In this document: in pieces, positions 9,445 through 19,196 of the stretch | How the letters are laid out: each line of letters begins with the position of its first letter | How positions within the stretch are numbered: position 1 is the first letter of the stretch | Origin: Oceanospirillaceae bacterium | Lineage (GTDB): Bacteria; Pseudomonadota; Gammaproteobacteria; Pseudomonadales; Litoribrevibacteraceae | Direction of reading: 5' to 3' | Length of the DNA stretch: 64,000 nt | NCBI GenBank assembly: GCA_015665455.1 | Contig: JADFAD010000001.1 | Span: 558,001-622,000, forward strand | The notes under the pieces: generated by a model | What the model saw: only the letters and a program-made list of their open reading frames with translations | Told to the model about the DNA's origin: nothing | The model's database searches: none | Made by a program: the position numbers and the translations under genes

Positions 9445-10359
9445 CTAAGCGAGTTTATACTCGCCTTGGCACCACTTGATTAAAAGGTTTACATATTCTT
9501 GCCCCGCATCCTCTGACGAAAAGTGAGAGGCATTTTCAAAAATAACAAGCTTGTTGTTGGGGATAGCCTTGGATAGATAGTCTGCATTTTCAACTAAAAC
9601 GAACGGGTCTTGTTTGCCCCACGTTATGAGGGTTGGGACATTTATATCTTTCAATCTATTTTGAATTCGAGGCAGTTCGGTTGAGTAAGTACCAAAAAAA
9701 CTAATTGAAGAGAGGTGTCCTCCTTCATCATGGGTGATGTCATAATATTCTTTGATCGCTCGTTTCGTTGGTTGGTAGCTGTAGTAGCCTTCTTTCACAG
9801 CGGTTAAGAAATTGGTCTTCATGACCGGTCTTTTATTTATGCCTTTTGCAAGCCATCTAACGAAACTGAACTTAATTACGGCCATCAAGATTGGAGATAG
9901 TTTTGGTGGGTAGCTTCCGGGGCCATCAAAAATATTTATACTTTCAAATCGCTCTGGGTGATCAATGACTGCTGATAGTGTGATAGGAACGCCAACATCA
10001 GGCCCGACCAAGTGTGCCTTTTTAATTTTAAAGTGATCCAGCACTTGGATGATCACCCGACCTAACTTTTTAGGCGACATATCACTTTCTTTGGCTTTTG
10101 ATAGGCCGAATCCAGGAATATCAAAAGCAATTACATTGAAGTGGGCAGCAAATTTTTCTAATGAGGGTTCCCACATTCGAATGCTTTGAGGTAAGCCATT
10201 TAAGAGAACAAGCGTGGGTGCATTGTTCTTTTCTTTGTGTACATACCGTATGTTGAAGTTTCCAATGTTAATGAAACGGGGTTCAAATGCATCTACTTCT
10301 GGAGTCGGTACATTGGATGAATAATCTTTAAGAGCTTTGTTGAGTAATTTGCGAGTCAT
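9445..10359 (-). CDS. Alpha/beta hydrolase (epoxide hydrolase/haloalkane dehalogenase-like)
   Basis: A 304-residue alpha/beta-fold hydrolase. The oxyanion region is LNGLPQS. The nucleophile elbow reads HLVGPDVGVP, placing Asp rather than Ser at the catalytic position, as in epoxide hydrolases and haloalkane dehalogenases. The acid region is WGKQDPF and the catalytic His is in ENASHFSSED. The substrate is unknown. It is divergent from an HxlR-type regulator 123 bases away, which probably controls it. Confidence 0.85.
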   Translation of the reverse strand: MTRKLLNKALKDYSSNVPTPEVDAFEPRFINIGNFNIRYVHKEKNNAPTLVLLNGLPQSIRMWEPSLEKFAAHFNVIAFDIPGFGLSKAKESDMSPKKLGRVIIQVLDHFKIKKAHLVGPDVGVPITLSAVIDHPERFESINIFDGPGSYPPKLSPILMAVIKFSFVRWLAKGINKRPVMKTNFLTAVKEGYYSYQPTKRAIKEYYDITHDEGGHLSSISFFGTYSTELPRIQNRLKDINVPTLITWGKQDPFVLVENADYLSKAIPNNKLVIFENASHFSSEDAGQEYVNLLIKWCQGEYKLA

Positions 10360-10412
10360 GCTAATTCCTAAATGGTATGCTGGTTACTAATTAATACTAA
10401 GATATGATATTG

Positions 10413-10466
10413 ATTGTTAGCTGACAATAAGGCATTTTGATGGTATTAAGTTACCTTTTGATAACT
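10413..10466. promoter_or_regulatory. Two dyads in the hydrolase/HxlR divergent promoter
   Basis: ATTGTTAGCTGACAAT (10413-10428) is a 16-base palindrome with one mismatched pair. AGTTA and TAACT flank eight bases at 10449-10466. Both lie between the divergent start codons and are natural candidates for operators of the neighbouring HxlR protein. This is inference from position and symmetry only. Confidence 0.4.
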
Positions 10467-10482
10467 CATGGAGATATAAGAG

Positions 10483-10863
10483 ATGAGCTCAACTAAAATA
10501 GAGAGACGGGTTTTTCTCAAAAATGAGGAATGTCCTATTCGGAATGTAGTCGCTCAAATTGGAGATAAGTGGTCTATTTTGATCTTATTCAGTTTGGTTG
10601 ATGGGCCAGATCGATTTAATGCTTTGAAATCCAGAATTCAGGGCATTTCACAGAGAATGCTTACTCAGACATTGAGAGATCTAGAGAGAGATGGGTATGT
10701 ACTAAGAACTGTTTATCCTCAGGTTCCTGTAAAAGTCGAATATGAATTAACAGAACTGGGAAGAGGGCTTGCGGCGTCCGTATGGAAATTGGTGTCTTGG
10801 GCTGATAGTCATCATGAGGAAATTAGATCATCAAGGGCACACTACGATCAACAACAAGTGTAG
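10483..10863 (+). CDS. HxlR family winged-helix regulator
   Basis: A 126-residue HxlR-type transcription factor. It shows the conserved Cys near the N-terminus (EECPIRNVV), the IGDKWSILILFSL helix, RFNALKSRIQGISQRMLTQTLRDLERDG recognition region (positions about 45-72) and the wing YPQVPVKVEYELTELG. Family members often sense electrophiles through that Cys. Its divergent arrangement with the alpha/beta hydrolase suggests local control. Confidence 0.9.
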   Translation: MSSTKIERRVFLKNEECPIRNVVAQIGDKWSILILFSLVDGPDRFNALKSRIQGISQRMLTQTLRDLERDGYVLRTVYPQVPVKVEYELTELGRGLAASVWKLVSWADSHHEEIRSSRAHYDQQQV

Positions 10864-10926
10864 TTTGTTCTTAACGCATGAATAGAGGAGCAAAATAGGC
10901 CGTTTCTCTAGGTCAATTAACGAGTG

Positions 10927-10949
10927 GCTGTGCCTCAATGAGGCACAGC
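10927..10949. terminator. Bidirectional hairpin between convergent genes
   Basis: GCTGTGCCTC and GAGGCACAGC form a perfect 10-bp stem with a three-base AAT loop. It lies between the convergent HxlR and acyltransferase genes. T-runs are poor on both sides, so it may act as a weak or bidirectional terminator. Confidence 0.55.
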
Positions 10950-10975
10950 TTGAAATTGCTGGAGTTTAAACCGGG

Positions 10976-12136
10976 CTAAGCTGTTGGCTGCTCAGACCTT
11001 GAAGAAGCAACGGTCTTATTCTTACTAGAGAACTTTAACCAAGCTTTAAGAATTAAGTGCGACATCAGAATAATAAGTGCCATTGAGAATAGGGTACTGC
11101 TTGTGTTTAGCATTTGAGAGCCCACCAACATGTGCCCCCAACCAATGATCAACCAATGAATGATATAGATCGCCGTGACGTTTTTGCCCCAAAGGTAGAA
11201 TAATTCGAACGCGCGATTTGGTTTTATACGCTCAACCAGTTGACGACAAAAACATAACCAAACCAAAACAAAGCCTGTGATAGTCGTTATTAGGCCAGGC
11301 CCACCACGTAGGTGATGAGGTGCATGGAACTCAGGGTTGGAGTAAATCATGGCAGAACCGGTAGCAATTAAAATTAAACCAACAAAGATAGTTTGCTTAA
11401 AGAACTGAGGATGATTGTCCGATTCTTTAAACCACTGCCCCAAGACCATACCGCCAATACAGTAAGCCAACCAAGGAAATAATGGGAAGACTGCCCCTTG
11501 ATTTTGGCCGCCCCAGATCAGTTTGAAGAATTCGTTGCTTGGGCCCCAGTCCGTGCTGATGTCCCAAACCATAGGTGACAAAAATATCACTGATGCGGCG
11601 GCAAACAACCAGAGTCTAACGTCAGAGATGTAGTAGCGTAAGAGTGTACACACTGCATAGGTAAGGCCTGCAAATTGGAATATGTCACCTACGAAAAACT
11701 CTGTGGTGGGTGTATAGCCGCCAAGATCTTCATACGATACCCATCCCATCTTGATGGATAACCACATAGGGATGGTGCTTCGGGTCAGGTTAAGTAAGTA
11801 ACCTAATGCAAACAGCTTTATTGCTCGATATAAGCCTACCGATAAGCTATTTTTACCTGAGAAAGGGATCAAAATGCCCATGATGAATACAAAAACTGAG
11901 GCAGATGGCCAGTCTACGAGTGTTTGAAGGGTGGTTCCGAACGTGCCCGTTTGTACTTCAGGCGTGCCATAAAAGTTCAATACGTGAATCATTATCATGA
12001 AGATCACGGCCAAGCCGCGAGCCAAGTCAAATGTGTTTACCCTAGATGGCGCGTAGGCAGCAGAATTTACAGCAGGTGTGAAGATATTCATTTTGTTAGT
12101 TTCACCTAATAGCGAGCCAACACTGATGTTACCCAA
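10976..12136 (-). CDS. DUF1624/heparan-alpha-glucosaminide N-acetyltransferase-like membrane protein
   Basis: A polytopic inner-membrane protein with about ten helices. The opening RVNTFDLARGLAVIFMIMIH is the family hallmark of DUF1624/HGSNAT-like transmembrane acyltransferases (YeiB is a relative), and FVFIMGILIPF follows. The start is probably the internal ATG at 12091 (MNIFTPAVNSA), which would give 371 residues, since the upstream 15 codons look non-coding. The substrate is unknown. It is monocistronic. Confidence 0.75.
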   Translation of the reverse strand: MGNISVGSLLGETNKMNIFTPAVNSAAYAPSRVNTFDLARGLAVIFMIMIHVLNFYGTPEVQTGTFGTTLQTLVDWPSASVFVFIMGILIPFSGKNSLSVGLYRAIKLFALGYLLNLTRSTIPMWLSIKMGWVSYEDLGGYTPTTEFFVGDIFQFAGLTYAVCTLLRYYISDVRLWLFAAASVIFLSPMVWDISTDWGPSNEFFKLIWGGQNQGAVFPLFPWLAYCIGGMVLGQWFKESDNHPQFFKQTIFVGLILIATGSAMIYSNPEFHAPHHLRGGPGLITTITGFVLVWLCFCRQLVERIKPNRAFELFYLWGKNVTAIYIIHWLIIGWGHMLVGSQMLNTSSTLFSMALIILMSHLILKAWLKFSSKNKTVASSRSEQPTA

Positions 12137-12919
12137 CGCAGTACGCTGACAGGGTTTTCAGTGCTGTCTAATTCTCAATACACGGAGCGAAGGAAGGGGA
12201 ATAGAATGGCGTTTGGAGTGCAGCCATGCGGTTCTCAATCCCTAAGGAACGTGTTCGTAAATCTCTCTATCAAGCGTCACTTTCTATAACTAATAGCAAT
12301 GAAAACAATAATTTGGCGTATTATTAGATATGGTTATTAGTGGCCGTTTTCACTGAGGGGGAACAGTGCCATTAAGTATGACAAGAGTCAATAACAACTC
12401 TTCGAAACTGCTTTAGTAGTTTTTAAGAAACACGCAGTCAGCTTCAGACTGTTTTGTAATGATTGAATTAACTCTTCCACGCTAATAGTCACGTGATTGC
12501 CTTGACTGGAATTTTGGATCACTGGAAAGTCCCTATCTCTCCTCAAATTATTTACTCCGTTCAAAAGTCACGGAACAAGCGTTTTTGATTGTGATATGTT
12601 TTCTCAAGGCTCGGTTGTGCACCGAGCTATTTGTTCTTCGAAAGAACAAGGCGAAGAAGTATTAGCCATCTTGAATCACATCAAAGAAATAGACGTTGTC
12701 TGGGCCGCTTTTGAATCGGATTGAGCCAAATGTAATTAAATATTAATAAATGTACATTTTGACTCGCTTCACTGGAAAACTTCTCAAGATCCGTAAAATT
12801 GTGTTCTCAGTAGCTGCGAAAACGCCTGTGTTTACAATAGATTAGTTGTAAGGGCTTATGTGTTACGTCGCAGTTTGCTTATCCGATCATGATTATGTTG
12901 TTCATCATAGGGAAGCCGT
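12137..12919. other. Intergenic region of about 780 bases with a possible gene remnant
   Basis: No intact gene is present. A stop-free plus-strand stretch from about 12498 to 12724 reads through about 75 codons of protein-like sequence without a usable start, ending VVWAAFESD and a TGA. It may be the 3-prime end of a lost gene. The remainder is AT-rich and probably carries the promoter of the downstream cytochrome lipoprotein. Confidence 0.4.
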
Positions 12920-14947
12920 ATGTTCAGAATCACTTCGTCTACAACTCTGCTCGAGCGTTCGCAAGAATGCTCTATTCGTAATAATACAACTCACTATCTA
13001 AAACAGGGCTGGGCTCTTTGTTTAATGCTCTTACTCGTGTTTCAGGTAGGGTGTGGCTCAGGTGGCGGCTCGGGCGAAAGCTCAGGAGATTCAGGTTCCA
13101 GTGACGATTCTATAGCTTCTGATGCTGGAGAAACGGAGGCGCTTCCGGAGGCGAGTCCAGAGATGGCAAGCCCTGAAAATTTAGTGGCTATTACGTTGTC
13201 TGCATCCACCAGTCGTGTGACTTGGCAAACACCGGAAGAGCATTCGGGCGAGTCGGTAAGTTATCTGATTTTTCGTAATGGCGACCATATTGCGGAAGTG
13301 AATGACAACGTCTTTTTCGACAGTGGTCTGAGTGCAAATACTTCGTACAACTACCATGTTGTAACACAATCGGAAGAGTCTCAAGTAAGTGAATCTTCAA
13401 ACAGCGATTCAATTAAGACGTTGGTTTCAGACCTAAATGATGGGTTGAATAACGGCGGGTTAGTCCGAACGGGGCAAGCAAATTTATTTGATTCATGTGC
13501 ACCTGAAGGCATTTTAGCGCGTAACTTTACGGTGGACAGCATTGCAGAGGCAGACCTAGATACATGCCTCAGTACCATTTTTGATTTCCATGAATATACC
13601 TTGGCTGAAGGGCTTGAGGACATGCGAGCATTCACCGCTCGCTTACGTCGACAAGAAGATCTGGAGCTTATCGAGCTTGGGCAGCGTTTATTTCATAGTA
13701 AAACCTTAAGTAAAAACCGTGATGTGTCTTGCTCTTCTTGCCATCATCCGTCTCTCAGCTGCGGTGGCGATGGTTTGTCGTTACCAATCGGAATTAATGC
13801 GCTAAGCCCTGACTTACTTGGCCCAGGCCGAACGGATGGCAATGCTGTACCTTCGGTGGGCAGGCATTCTTCTCACATCTGTAATTCCGCGCTTTGGTTA
13901 GAAAGTATGTTTTGGGATATGAGAGTCGGGCTTGATGAGTCTAATGCCGATACACCCAACGGGCAGGTTTCGACGGCGGATGTGAGAACGCCTGATCGTG
14001 TTGTGTCTAATGCGGTTAATGAGTTTATTACCGAATCTTCGGATCCTTTGAAATTATTGATGGCGCAAGCGCATTTCCCAGTGTCTGCAGCTGCAGAGAT
14101 GGGCGATTCTGAAGGCTTCGAGTCCGAGGAAGCATATCGAGATCACCTTGCCAGCCGACTGGATGAGAATTGGGATGATTATTTCTTGGCGGCCTTTGAT
14201 GATACCGAAAAGAACTATACCCGCGTTGCACGAGCAATGGCTGCTTATCAAGCTTCGTTCTTATTCATAGAAAACCCGTTTTTTGATTACGTGGACGGTG
14301 AACTGGATGCATTGTCTGAAGATGAGAAGCGAGGTGCCATTATGTTTTGGTCGAGCGGTTCCGGTTGCTCAAACTGTCATGATGGCGCATTTTTTACGCC
14401 AGAAGCGACTAGAGGGCCGTTGTATCCACAAATAGGACCAAACGCGGTGGCCGATGGTAATGCAAGTGGTAATCCAGATTCGGTAGATAAAAACCAATTC
14501 AGAATGCCGAGCTTGTTGAATGTAGGAATTACCGCACCTTATGGTGACAAGGGCGTATTTCCGGACTTAGAGCGTGTAGTTCGGCACTATGATCACGTTA
14601 AGACTTCGCTTGAATCGTTTTATAACAATAAAGAAGCGTGTGACTTGCCTCAGTTCAGTCACTTAAATGATGAAGAGTGTGTTGCGCTTGTGAATGGAGG
14701 GGATGAATACATTCTTGAACTGAATCTAGCTCAGATTGAAGAGGTGAACGGTGAGGGTGCGCCAGGACCTGCGCCAAGGGATTTTTCAGATCAAGAAATT
14801 CAATACTTGGTGTCATTCTTGAACAGTTTAACGGACCCAAGCGCCCGAGCCGGTATGCCGGAAACTCGCATTCTCATTCCAGCCAGAGATTCCGGCCCGG
14901 ATGGCAATCAATTAGACGCAGTGGATCAAAATGGTGATCCTCTGTGA
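12920..14947 (+). CDS. Dihaem cytochrome c peroxidase/MauG-like lipoprotein with Fn3-like domain
   Basis: A 675-residue exported protein. An N-terminal hydrophobic segment ends in a lipobox-like VFQVGC, followed by a Gly/Ser linker. Residues about 85-165 resemble a fibronectin type III domain (NLVAITLSASTSRVTW onward). The remainder is a MauG/cytochrome c peroxidase module with two haem c sites: CSSCH near residue 270 and CSNCH near residue 482, plus FRMPSLLNVGITAPYGDKG. Such proteins reduce peroxide or modify partner proteins; this one's substrate is unknown. The N-terminal extension before the hydrophobic segment is long, so the start could lie later. Confidence 0.85.
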   Translation: MFRITSSTTLLERSQECSIRNNTTHYLKQGWALCLMLLLVFQVGCGSGGGSGESSGDSGSSDDSIASDAGETEALPEASPEMASPENLVAITLSASTSRVTWQTPEEHSGESVSYLIFRNGDHIAEVNDNVFFDSGLSANTSYNYHVVTQSEESQVSESSNSDSIKTLVSDLNDGLNNGGLVRTGQANLFDSCAPEGILARNFTVDSIAEADLDTCLSTIFDFHEYTLAEGLEDMRAFTARLRRQEDLELIELGQRLFHSKTLSKNRDVSCSSCHHPSLSCGGDGLSLPIGINALSPDLLGPGRTDGNAVPSVGRHSSHICNSALWLESMFWDMRVGLDESNADTPNGQVSTADVRTPDRVVSNAVNEFITESSDPLKLLMAQAHFPVSAAAEMGDSEGFESEEAYRDHLASRLDENWDDYFLAAFDDTEKNYTRVARAMAAYQASFLFIENPFFDYVDGELDALSEDEKRGAIMFWSSGSGCSNCHDGAFFTPEATRGPLYPQIGPNAVADGNASGNPDSVDKNQFRMPSLLNVGITAPYGDKGVFPDLERVVRHYDHVKTSLESFYNNKEACDLPQFSHLNDEECVALVNGGDEYILELNLAQIEEVNGEGAPGPAPRDFSDQEIQYLVSFLNSLTDPSARAGMPETRILIPARDSGPDGNQLDAVDQNGDPL

Positions 14948-14951
14948 TGCA

Positions 14952-14982
14952 TTGGGCAGCGTTTACGTTGCCCAACTCTTTT
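14952..14982 (+). terminator. Rho-independent terminator after the MauG-like gene
   Basis: TTGGGCA (14952-14958) pairs with TGCCCAA (14969-14975), with extra CG pairs inside and a TCTTTT run after it. It lies five bases after the stop codon. Confidence 0.65.
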
Positions 14983-15024
14983 GATTTCTTAGCTGGTCAT
15001 TTCTCTTGATTTCTCATGCTTTAC

Positions 15025-15777
15025 TTATAACGAATTGATGGCAGGGTTACCCGTCCCCCTTAAGAACGCATAAGTGTTATCGGGTATGAACGGCGTATCC
15101 AGTAGGTTTGTATCGGCATTCAATTCGGCACAGGCGTCGTTGCCTGTTAATACCGTGCCATCCGCTAAGCTCAGCTCGGGTTCTGGTAATGCGACGCCAC
15201 CTTAAATGTTTTGGCCTTTATCGGGCACATAAACACGGTAAATGATGACTGTTTTGGCACCTAAATCAGCATTGCTGTATACCGTGTTATTCGGTACCGA
15301 CTCAGGCGTAGCACCTTCTGCTAACGTGATTTCATACGTTCTAAACTCGCTGTTACGATTTGCACCATTCACATTGGGGTTTTCTGCGCCTACATTCGGC
15401 ACAATGGCACTGTCTGCAATGGCGTGTGCGGGTGCAGCAAAGTTAATGGCTTGAGTGTCCGAAGCAAAATAACTGTTAATGCTCATATAGCGCGCGTGTG
15501 GAAACTCGCCATTAAGCTTTAGGGTTGCGCCAGCATGGATGGTGTACCCAGAATGCCAGTAACGGGCACCGTCGTCAGGAAAGGCAAAATTTGTCTCTGT
15601 GATGTCCTTGGAATAAGGCCCAACCCAAAAGCAACTTTGCTCGATGGGGGTTTCCCCGTTCCCGCTAGAGACTGTACTTGAGTTGGAATCATTATTAGAA
15701 CTGCAACCCGATAGAACCGCGCTTGATAAAGCAACTGCGGATGCACATTGAAAAATTTTATTAAATATTTTCATCAT
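15025..15777 (-). pseudogene. Lipoprotein gene interrupted by an in-frame TAA
   Basis: The intact part (15202-15777) encodes 191 residues with a lipoprotein signal (SSAVLSGCSS) and a secreted domain containing RYWHSGYTIHAGATLKLNG and HARYMSINSYFA. Reading stops at a TAA at 15204-15202, yet the same frame continues for 58 convincing codons (GGVALPEPELSLADGTVLTG onward) to a TAA at 15027-15025. A sense codon therefore seems to have become TAA. I recognise this as an uncharacterised exported family whose members I expect to be longer still, so it may also be truncated at its end. Confidence 0.65.
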
Positions 15778-15907
15778 GAATTCTCTACTTATTGTTATTG
15801 ATGGAATTTGAATCCCAGAAAGAACAATAACGAGTAGAGAATCATCACATAATGGTAATTCGGGTCAGGCTGAGCATTGTAACGTTACTTGTTAACGAAA
15901 ATGCGGT

Positions 15908-16528
15908 TTATCCCTTAAATCCTTTACCTACGATATAGACTTCGCGAGAGCGCGGACGCGAAGCAGAAGGTTTGCGTATCAGAACTTTATCAAACGAGCT
16001 GCGTACGTCTTTTAAGTATTCTTCGTAGCCGACACCTTGAAACACTTTGGCACAAAAGTTACCGCCGGGCTTCAATACGTTTCTGGCCATGTCGAGGGCC
16101 AGTTCAACTAAGTACATGGAAGAAAACTGATCGGTCAAATTGACGCCGCTGATGTTCGGAGCCATATCCGAAATCACCACGTCGACCACATCATCTCCCA
16201 GTGTTTTTAGGATTTGTTCGAAGACATCGTTTTCAGTGAAATCACCTTGAATGAAATCAACACAGCCAATGGAGTCCATCGGTAGTATGTCGGATGCGAT
16301 GGTTCGGCCTTTGTCTCCGACCCAAGGTGCCACAATTTGAGACCAGCCGCCCGGTGCTGAACCTAAGTCCATCACAACGTTGCCAGGACGAATGAGTTTA
16401 TCTTTTTCATTGATCTCAATGAGTTTATAAGTGGCACGTGAACGGTAACCGTCAAGTTGAGCCTGTTTAACGTAAGGGTCGTTAACGTGTTCGTTCATCC
16501 ACTTTTTACTGGTCTTCGATCGAGCCAT
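15908..16528 (-). CDS. rlmE: 23S rRNA 2-prime-O-ribose methyltransferase RlmE
   Basis: This methylates U2552 of 23S rRNA using S-adenosylmethionine. With the ATG at 16528 ([10 protein letters not shown]) it has 206 residues, close to the usual length; the open frame upstream of this is not conserved in type. The SAM site is [11 protein letters not shown]. The catalytic K-D-K-E set is visible as [20 protein letters not shown] and SREVYIV. It is divergent from the flavoprotein gene. Confidence 0.95.
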   Translation of the reverse strand: MARSKTSKKWMNEHVNDPYVKQAQLDGYRSRATYKLIEINEKDKLIRPGNVVMDLGSAPGGWSQIVAPWVGDKGRTIASDILPMDSIGCVDFIQGDFTENDVFEQILKTLGDDVVDVVISDMAPNISGVNLTDQFSSMYLVELALDMARNVLKPGGNFCAKVFQGVGYEEYLKDVRSSFDKVLIRKPSASRPRSREVYIVGKGFKG

Positions 16529-16721
16529 TGGGCAAGCCTGTCGTATATACTGCAAAATAGCCGCACATTGTACGCTTTCAGGATAAATGTGCAAAATTCT
16601 TAAGATTAAAAAGAGGGTGTTAAAGCGCGTTTTTCCTGACATGAAAAAGGCAAAGCGCTATAATCACGTTCATTCAACACCTCACATTTACCTTTGCCGG
16701 AGACACCGGCCAGGACACATC

Positions 16722-18350
16722 ATGATTCGTATAACAGAATTAGCGTTACCCCTTGATCACCCCGAAGATGCCATTGAATCCGCCTTGCTAAAACGTTTGG
16801 GGATCAGCGCCAGTGAACTGATTGATTTTACGGTATTCAAACGCAGTTACGATGCGCGTAAGAAGAACTCTGAAATTAAGTTTGTTTATATTTTAGATGC
16901 GACTATCAATAACGAAGCTGAAATTCTGGAAAAGTTTGAAGGCGATGCACATGTAAAACCTGCACCAGATACGAAGTATTATCCTGTAGAACCTGCACCG
17001 GCCAACTTAACTGAACGTCCTGTGGTGATTGGCTTTGGACCATGCGGTTTGTTTGCTGCATTAACGTTAGCTCAAGCTGGGTATAAACCTATTGTATTGG
17101 AGCGCGGTAAAGAAGTTCGAGCGCGTACTAAAGATACGTGGGGCCTTTGGCGTGAACATAAGCTAAATACTGAATCGAACGTGCAATATGGCGAAGGCGG
17201 TGCTGGGCTATTTTCAGACGGTAAACTTTACAGTCAAATTAAAGACCCGAAGTTTTATGGTCGTAAGGTTATGCATGAATTCGTGCGTGCCGGTGCGCCT
17301 GATGAAATCATGTATGTGAACAAACCTCACATTGGTACGTTTCGTTTAACCGGTGTGGTGTCTCGAATGCGAGAAGAAATTAAATCTCTGGGTGGTGAGG
17401 TCCGTTTTGAAAGTAAGGTGTCGGATCTGCACATTGAAGATGGCCGCATCACCAGCGTGAGTCTGGATAATGGCGAAACAATTAACAGCCGTTATGTGGT
17501 GTTGGCGTTGGGTCACAGTTCTCGTGATACTTTCCGTCTATTGGAAAAGAAAGGCGTATTCATTGAAGCCAAACCGTTTGCTATTGGCTTTCGAGTTGAA
17601 CACCCGCAGTCGGTCATTGATAAGGCCCGTTTAGGTAAATACGCGGGTCATCCAGAGCTTGGTTCAGCGGACTATAAAGTGATTCATCACGCGAAGAATG
17701 GCCGTGCAGTATACAGTTTCTGTATGTGCCCTGGTGGTACTGTGGTTGCTGCGACGTCTGAAGATGGGCGTGTTGTTACTAACGGCATGAGTCAATACTC
17801 TCGTAACGAGCGCAATGCGAACTCAGGCATTGTGGTTGGTATTCATCCTGAAAAGGATTTTCCTGGAGGCCCTCTTGCGGGGGTTGAGCTGCAAGAGAAG
17901 CTTGAAAGCCACGCTTACGAAATGGGCGGTCGTGATTACTGTGCTCCAGGGCAATTGGTGGGCGACTTTATAAAAGGCGTTCCGTCGAAGCAATTAGGTC
18001 AGGTGGAACCTTCTTATAAACCGGGTATTAAATTGACGGATTTAGCCCCGTCGTTACCGGATTATGCCATTGAAGCCATTCGAGAAGCGTTTCCAGCCTT
18101 TGGTAAGAAGATTCGAGGCTTTGATCGTTCTGATGCGGTGTTAACGGGCATTGAAACCCGAACGTCTTCCCCTGTGAGAATTACACGTGATAAAGAAACC
18201 ATGCAAAGCCTGAACACTCGTGGTTTATATCCTGCGGGTGAAGGTGCGGGTTATGCGGGCGGTATTTTGTCAGCTGGTGTTGATGGCATTCGAGTGGCGG
18301 AAGCATTGGTGGATGCCATGTTGACGGATTTAAAAGGCGCAGAGGCATGA
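16722..18350 (+). CDS. FAD-dependent oxidoreductase (COG2509-like)
   Basis: A 542-residue flavoprotein of the conserved COG2509 type, often annotated only as a FAD-dependent dehydrogenase. The dinucleotide site is VIGFGPCGLFAALTLAQAG near residue 105, followed by VLERGKEVRART. Other family signatures include YGEGGAGLFSDGKL, YSFCMCPGG and the terminal GLYPAGEGAGYAGGI. The ATG at 16722 (MIRITELALP) is chosen because the earlier open frame runs back into the rlmE promoter. It overlaps the next gene by four bases. Confidence 0.9.
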   Translation: MIRITELALPLDHPEDAIESALLKRLGISASELIDFTVFKRSYDARKKNSEIKFVYILDATINNEAEILEKFEGDAHVKPAPDTKYYPVEPAPANLTERPVVIGFGPCGLFAALTLAQAGYKPIVLERGKEVRARTKDTWGLWREHKLNTESNVQYGEGGAGLFSDGKLYSQIKDPKFYGRKVMHEFVRAGAPDEIMYVNKPHIGTFRLTGVVSRMREEIKSLGGEVRFESKVSDLHIEDGRITSVSLDNGETINSRYVVLALGHSSRDTFRLLEKKGVFIEAKPFAIGFRVEHPQSVIDKARLGKYAGHPELGSADYKVIHHAKNGRAVYSFCMCPGGTVVAATSEDGRVVTNGMSQYSRNERNANSGIVVGIHPEKDFPGGPLAGVELQEKLESHAYEMGGRDYCAPGQLVGDFIKGVPSKQLGQVEPSYKPGIKLTDLAPSLPDYAIEAIREAFPAFGKKIRGFDRSDAVLTGIETRTSSPVRITRDKETMQSLNTRGLYPAGEGAGYAGGILSAGVDGIRVAEALVDAMLTDLKGAEA

Positions 18351-19078
18351 AGCTGGATGACGTAAAAAAACTGCACCAGAAGAAATATCGTAATCAACTG
18401 GGCCATTACTTGGTTGAGGGCGAGCATTTAATTTTGGAATTGCAGAAAGCCGAATCAGGTAATCAATCTCTCTCTTCAACTCGATTATACGTGACGGAAG
18501 AATACCAAGACTGGCAGACTCCCTTTGAAAAACAGGTGGTCAGCAAAAAACAAATGGCACAGCTCAGCGATACCAAAACGCCCCAAGGAATTATCGCTTG
18601 TGTGCCTTTGCCTGATTTAGAAAACAGTCAACGTGTGCTGCAAGTCGGTGAACGTTGCATCTATTTACATGAGGTTCAGGACCCAGGTAATTTGGGGACC
18701 ATTCTGCGTACTCTTGCGTGGTTTGGTGATTTTAGGTTATTGCTTAGTCCAAACAGTGTGGACCCGTTTAATCCAAAAGTCGTGCGTTCAAGCATGGGGG
18801 CGATCTTTCACGTGCCCATGGAGTTGGATGTTCAGCTTGAGGATTTACCTAATCGCTTTGAGCGTTTTGCTTATCTTGATATGGAAGGGGAGTTGATCGG
18901 TAATCCTGCATTTAATGAATTTAACTGTTATTTGTTTGGTAATGAAGCGCGTGGCGTTCCTCGTGAAGCACTGAGCGCTCTGAATGCTCAAGCCTTTACG
19001 ATTGCAGGCGCCGGCGCCATAGAATCTTTGAATTTGGCGATGGCGGTGAATATCAGCGCTTATCAGTTGTCGGTTTAA
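18347..19078 (+). CDS. SpoU/TrmH family RNA 2-prime-O-methyltransferase
   Basis: A 243-residue SPOUT methyltransferase. The N-terminal part (QKKYRNQLGHYLVEGEHLI) is the SpoU substrate-binding domain. The trefoil-knot motifs are LHEVQDPGNLGTILRTLAWF, LFGNEARGVP and SLNLAMAVNISAY. It probably methylates a ribose in rRNA or tRNA; the exact target cannot be assigned. Its ATG overlaps the stop of the flavoprotein gene (ATGA), so the two are translationally coupled. Confidence 0.92.
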   Translation: MKLDDVKKLHQKKYRNQLGHYLVEGEHLILELQKAESGNQSLSSTRLYVTEEYQDWQTPFEKQVVSKKQMAQLSDTKTPQGIIACVPLPDLENSQRVLQVGERCIYLHEVQDPGNLGTILRTLAWFGDFRLLLSPNSVDPFNPKVVRSSMGAIFHVPMELDVQLEDLPNRFERFAYLDMEGELIGNPAFNEFNCYLFGNEARGVPREALSALNAQAFTIAGAGAIESLNLAMAVNISAYQLSV

Positions 19079-19114
19079 TAATGCGGGTTTAATTATTTCG
19101 ATTTAATCGTGCAC

Positions 19115-19141
19115 TAGTCCCTGATATCAGGGACTACCTTT
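19115..19141 (+). terminator. Rho-independent terminator after SpoU gene
   Basis: TAGTCCCTGAT followed immediately by ATCAGGGACTA (19115-19136) is a perfect 22-base palindrome, and CCTTTT follows. It lies 37 bases after the SpoU stop codon. Confidence 0.75.
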
Positions 19142-19196
19142 TGAACTCGGAGTCCAATTTTTGAAATTAGAAACCGAGTCGAGTGTTCTCCTATCA

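Noticed and set aside
13028-13635. Minus-strand open frames inside the MauG-like gene and similar overlaps elsewhere
   Set aside because: They lie within strongly supported genes in other frames and show no protein family features.
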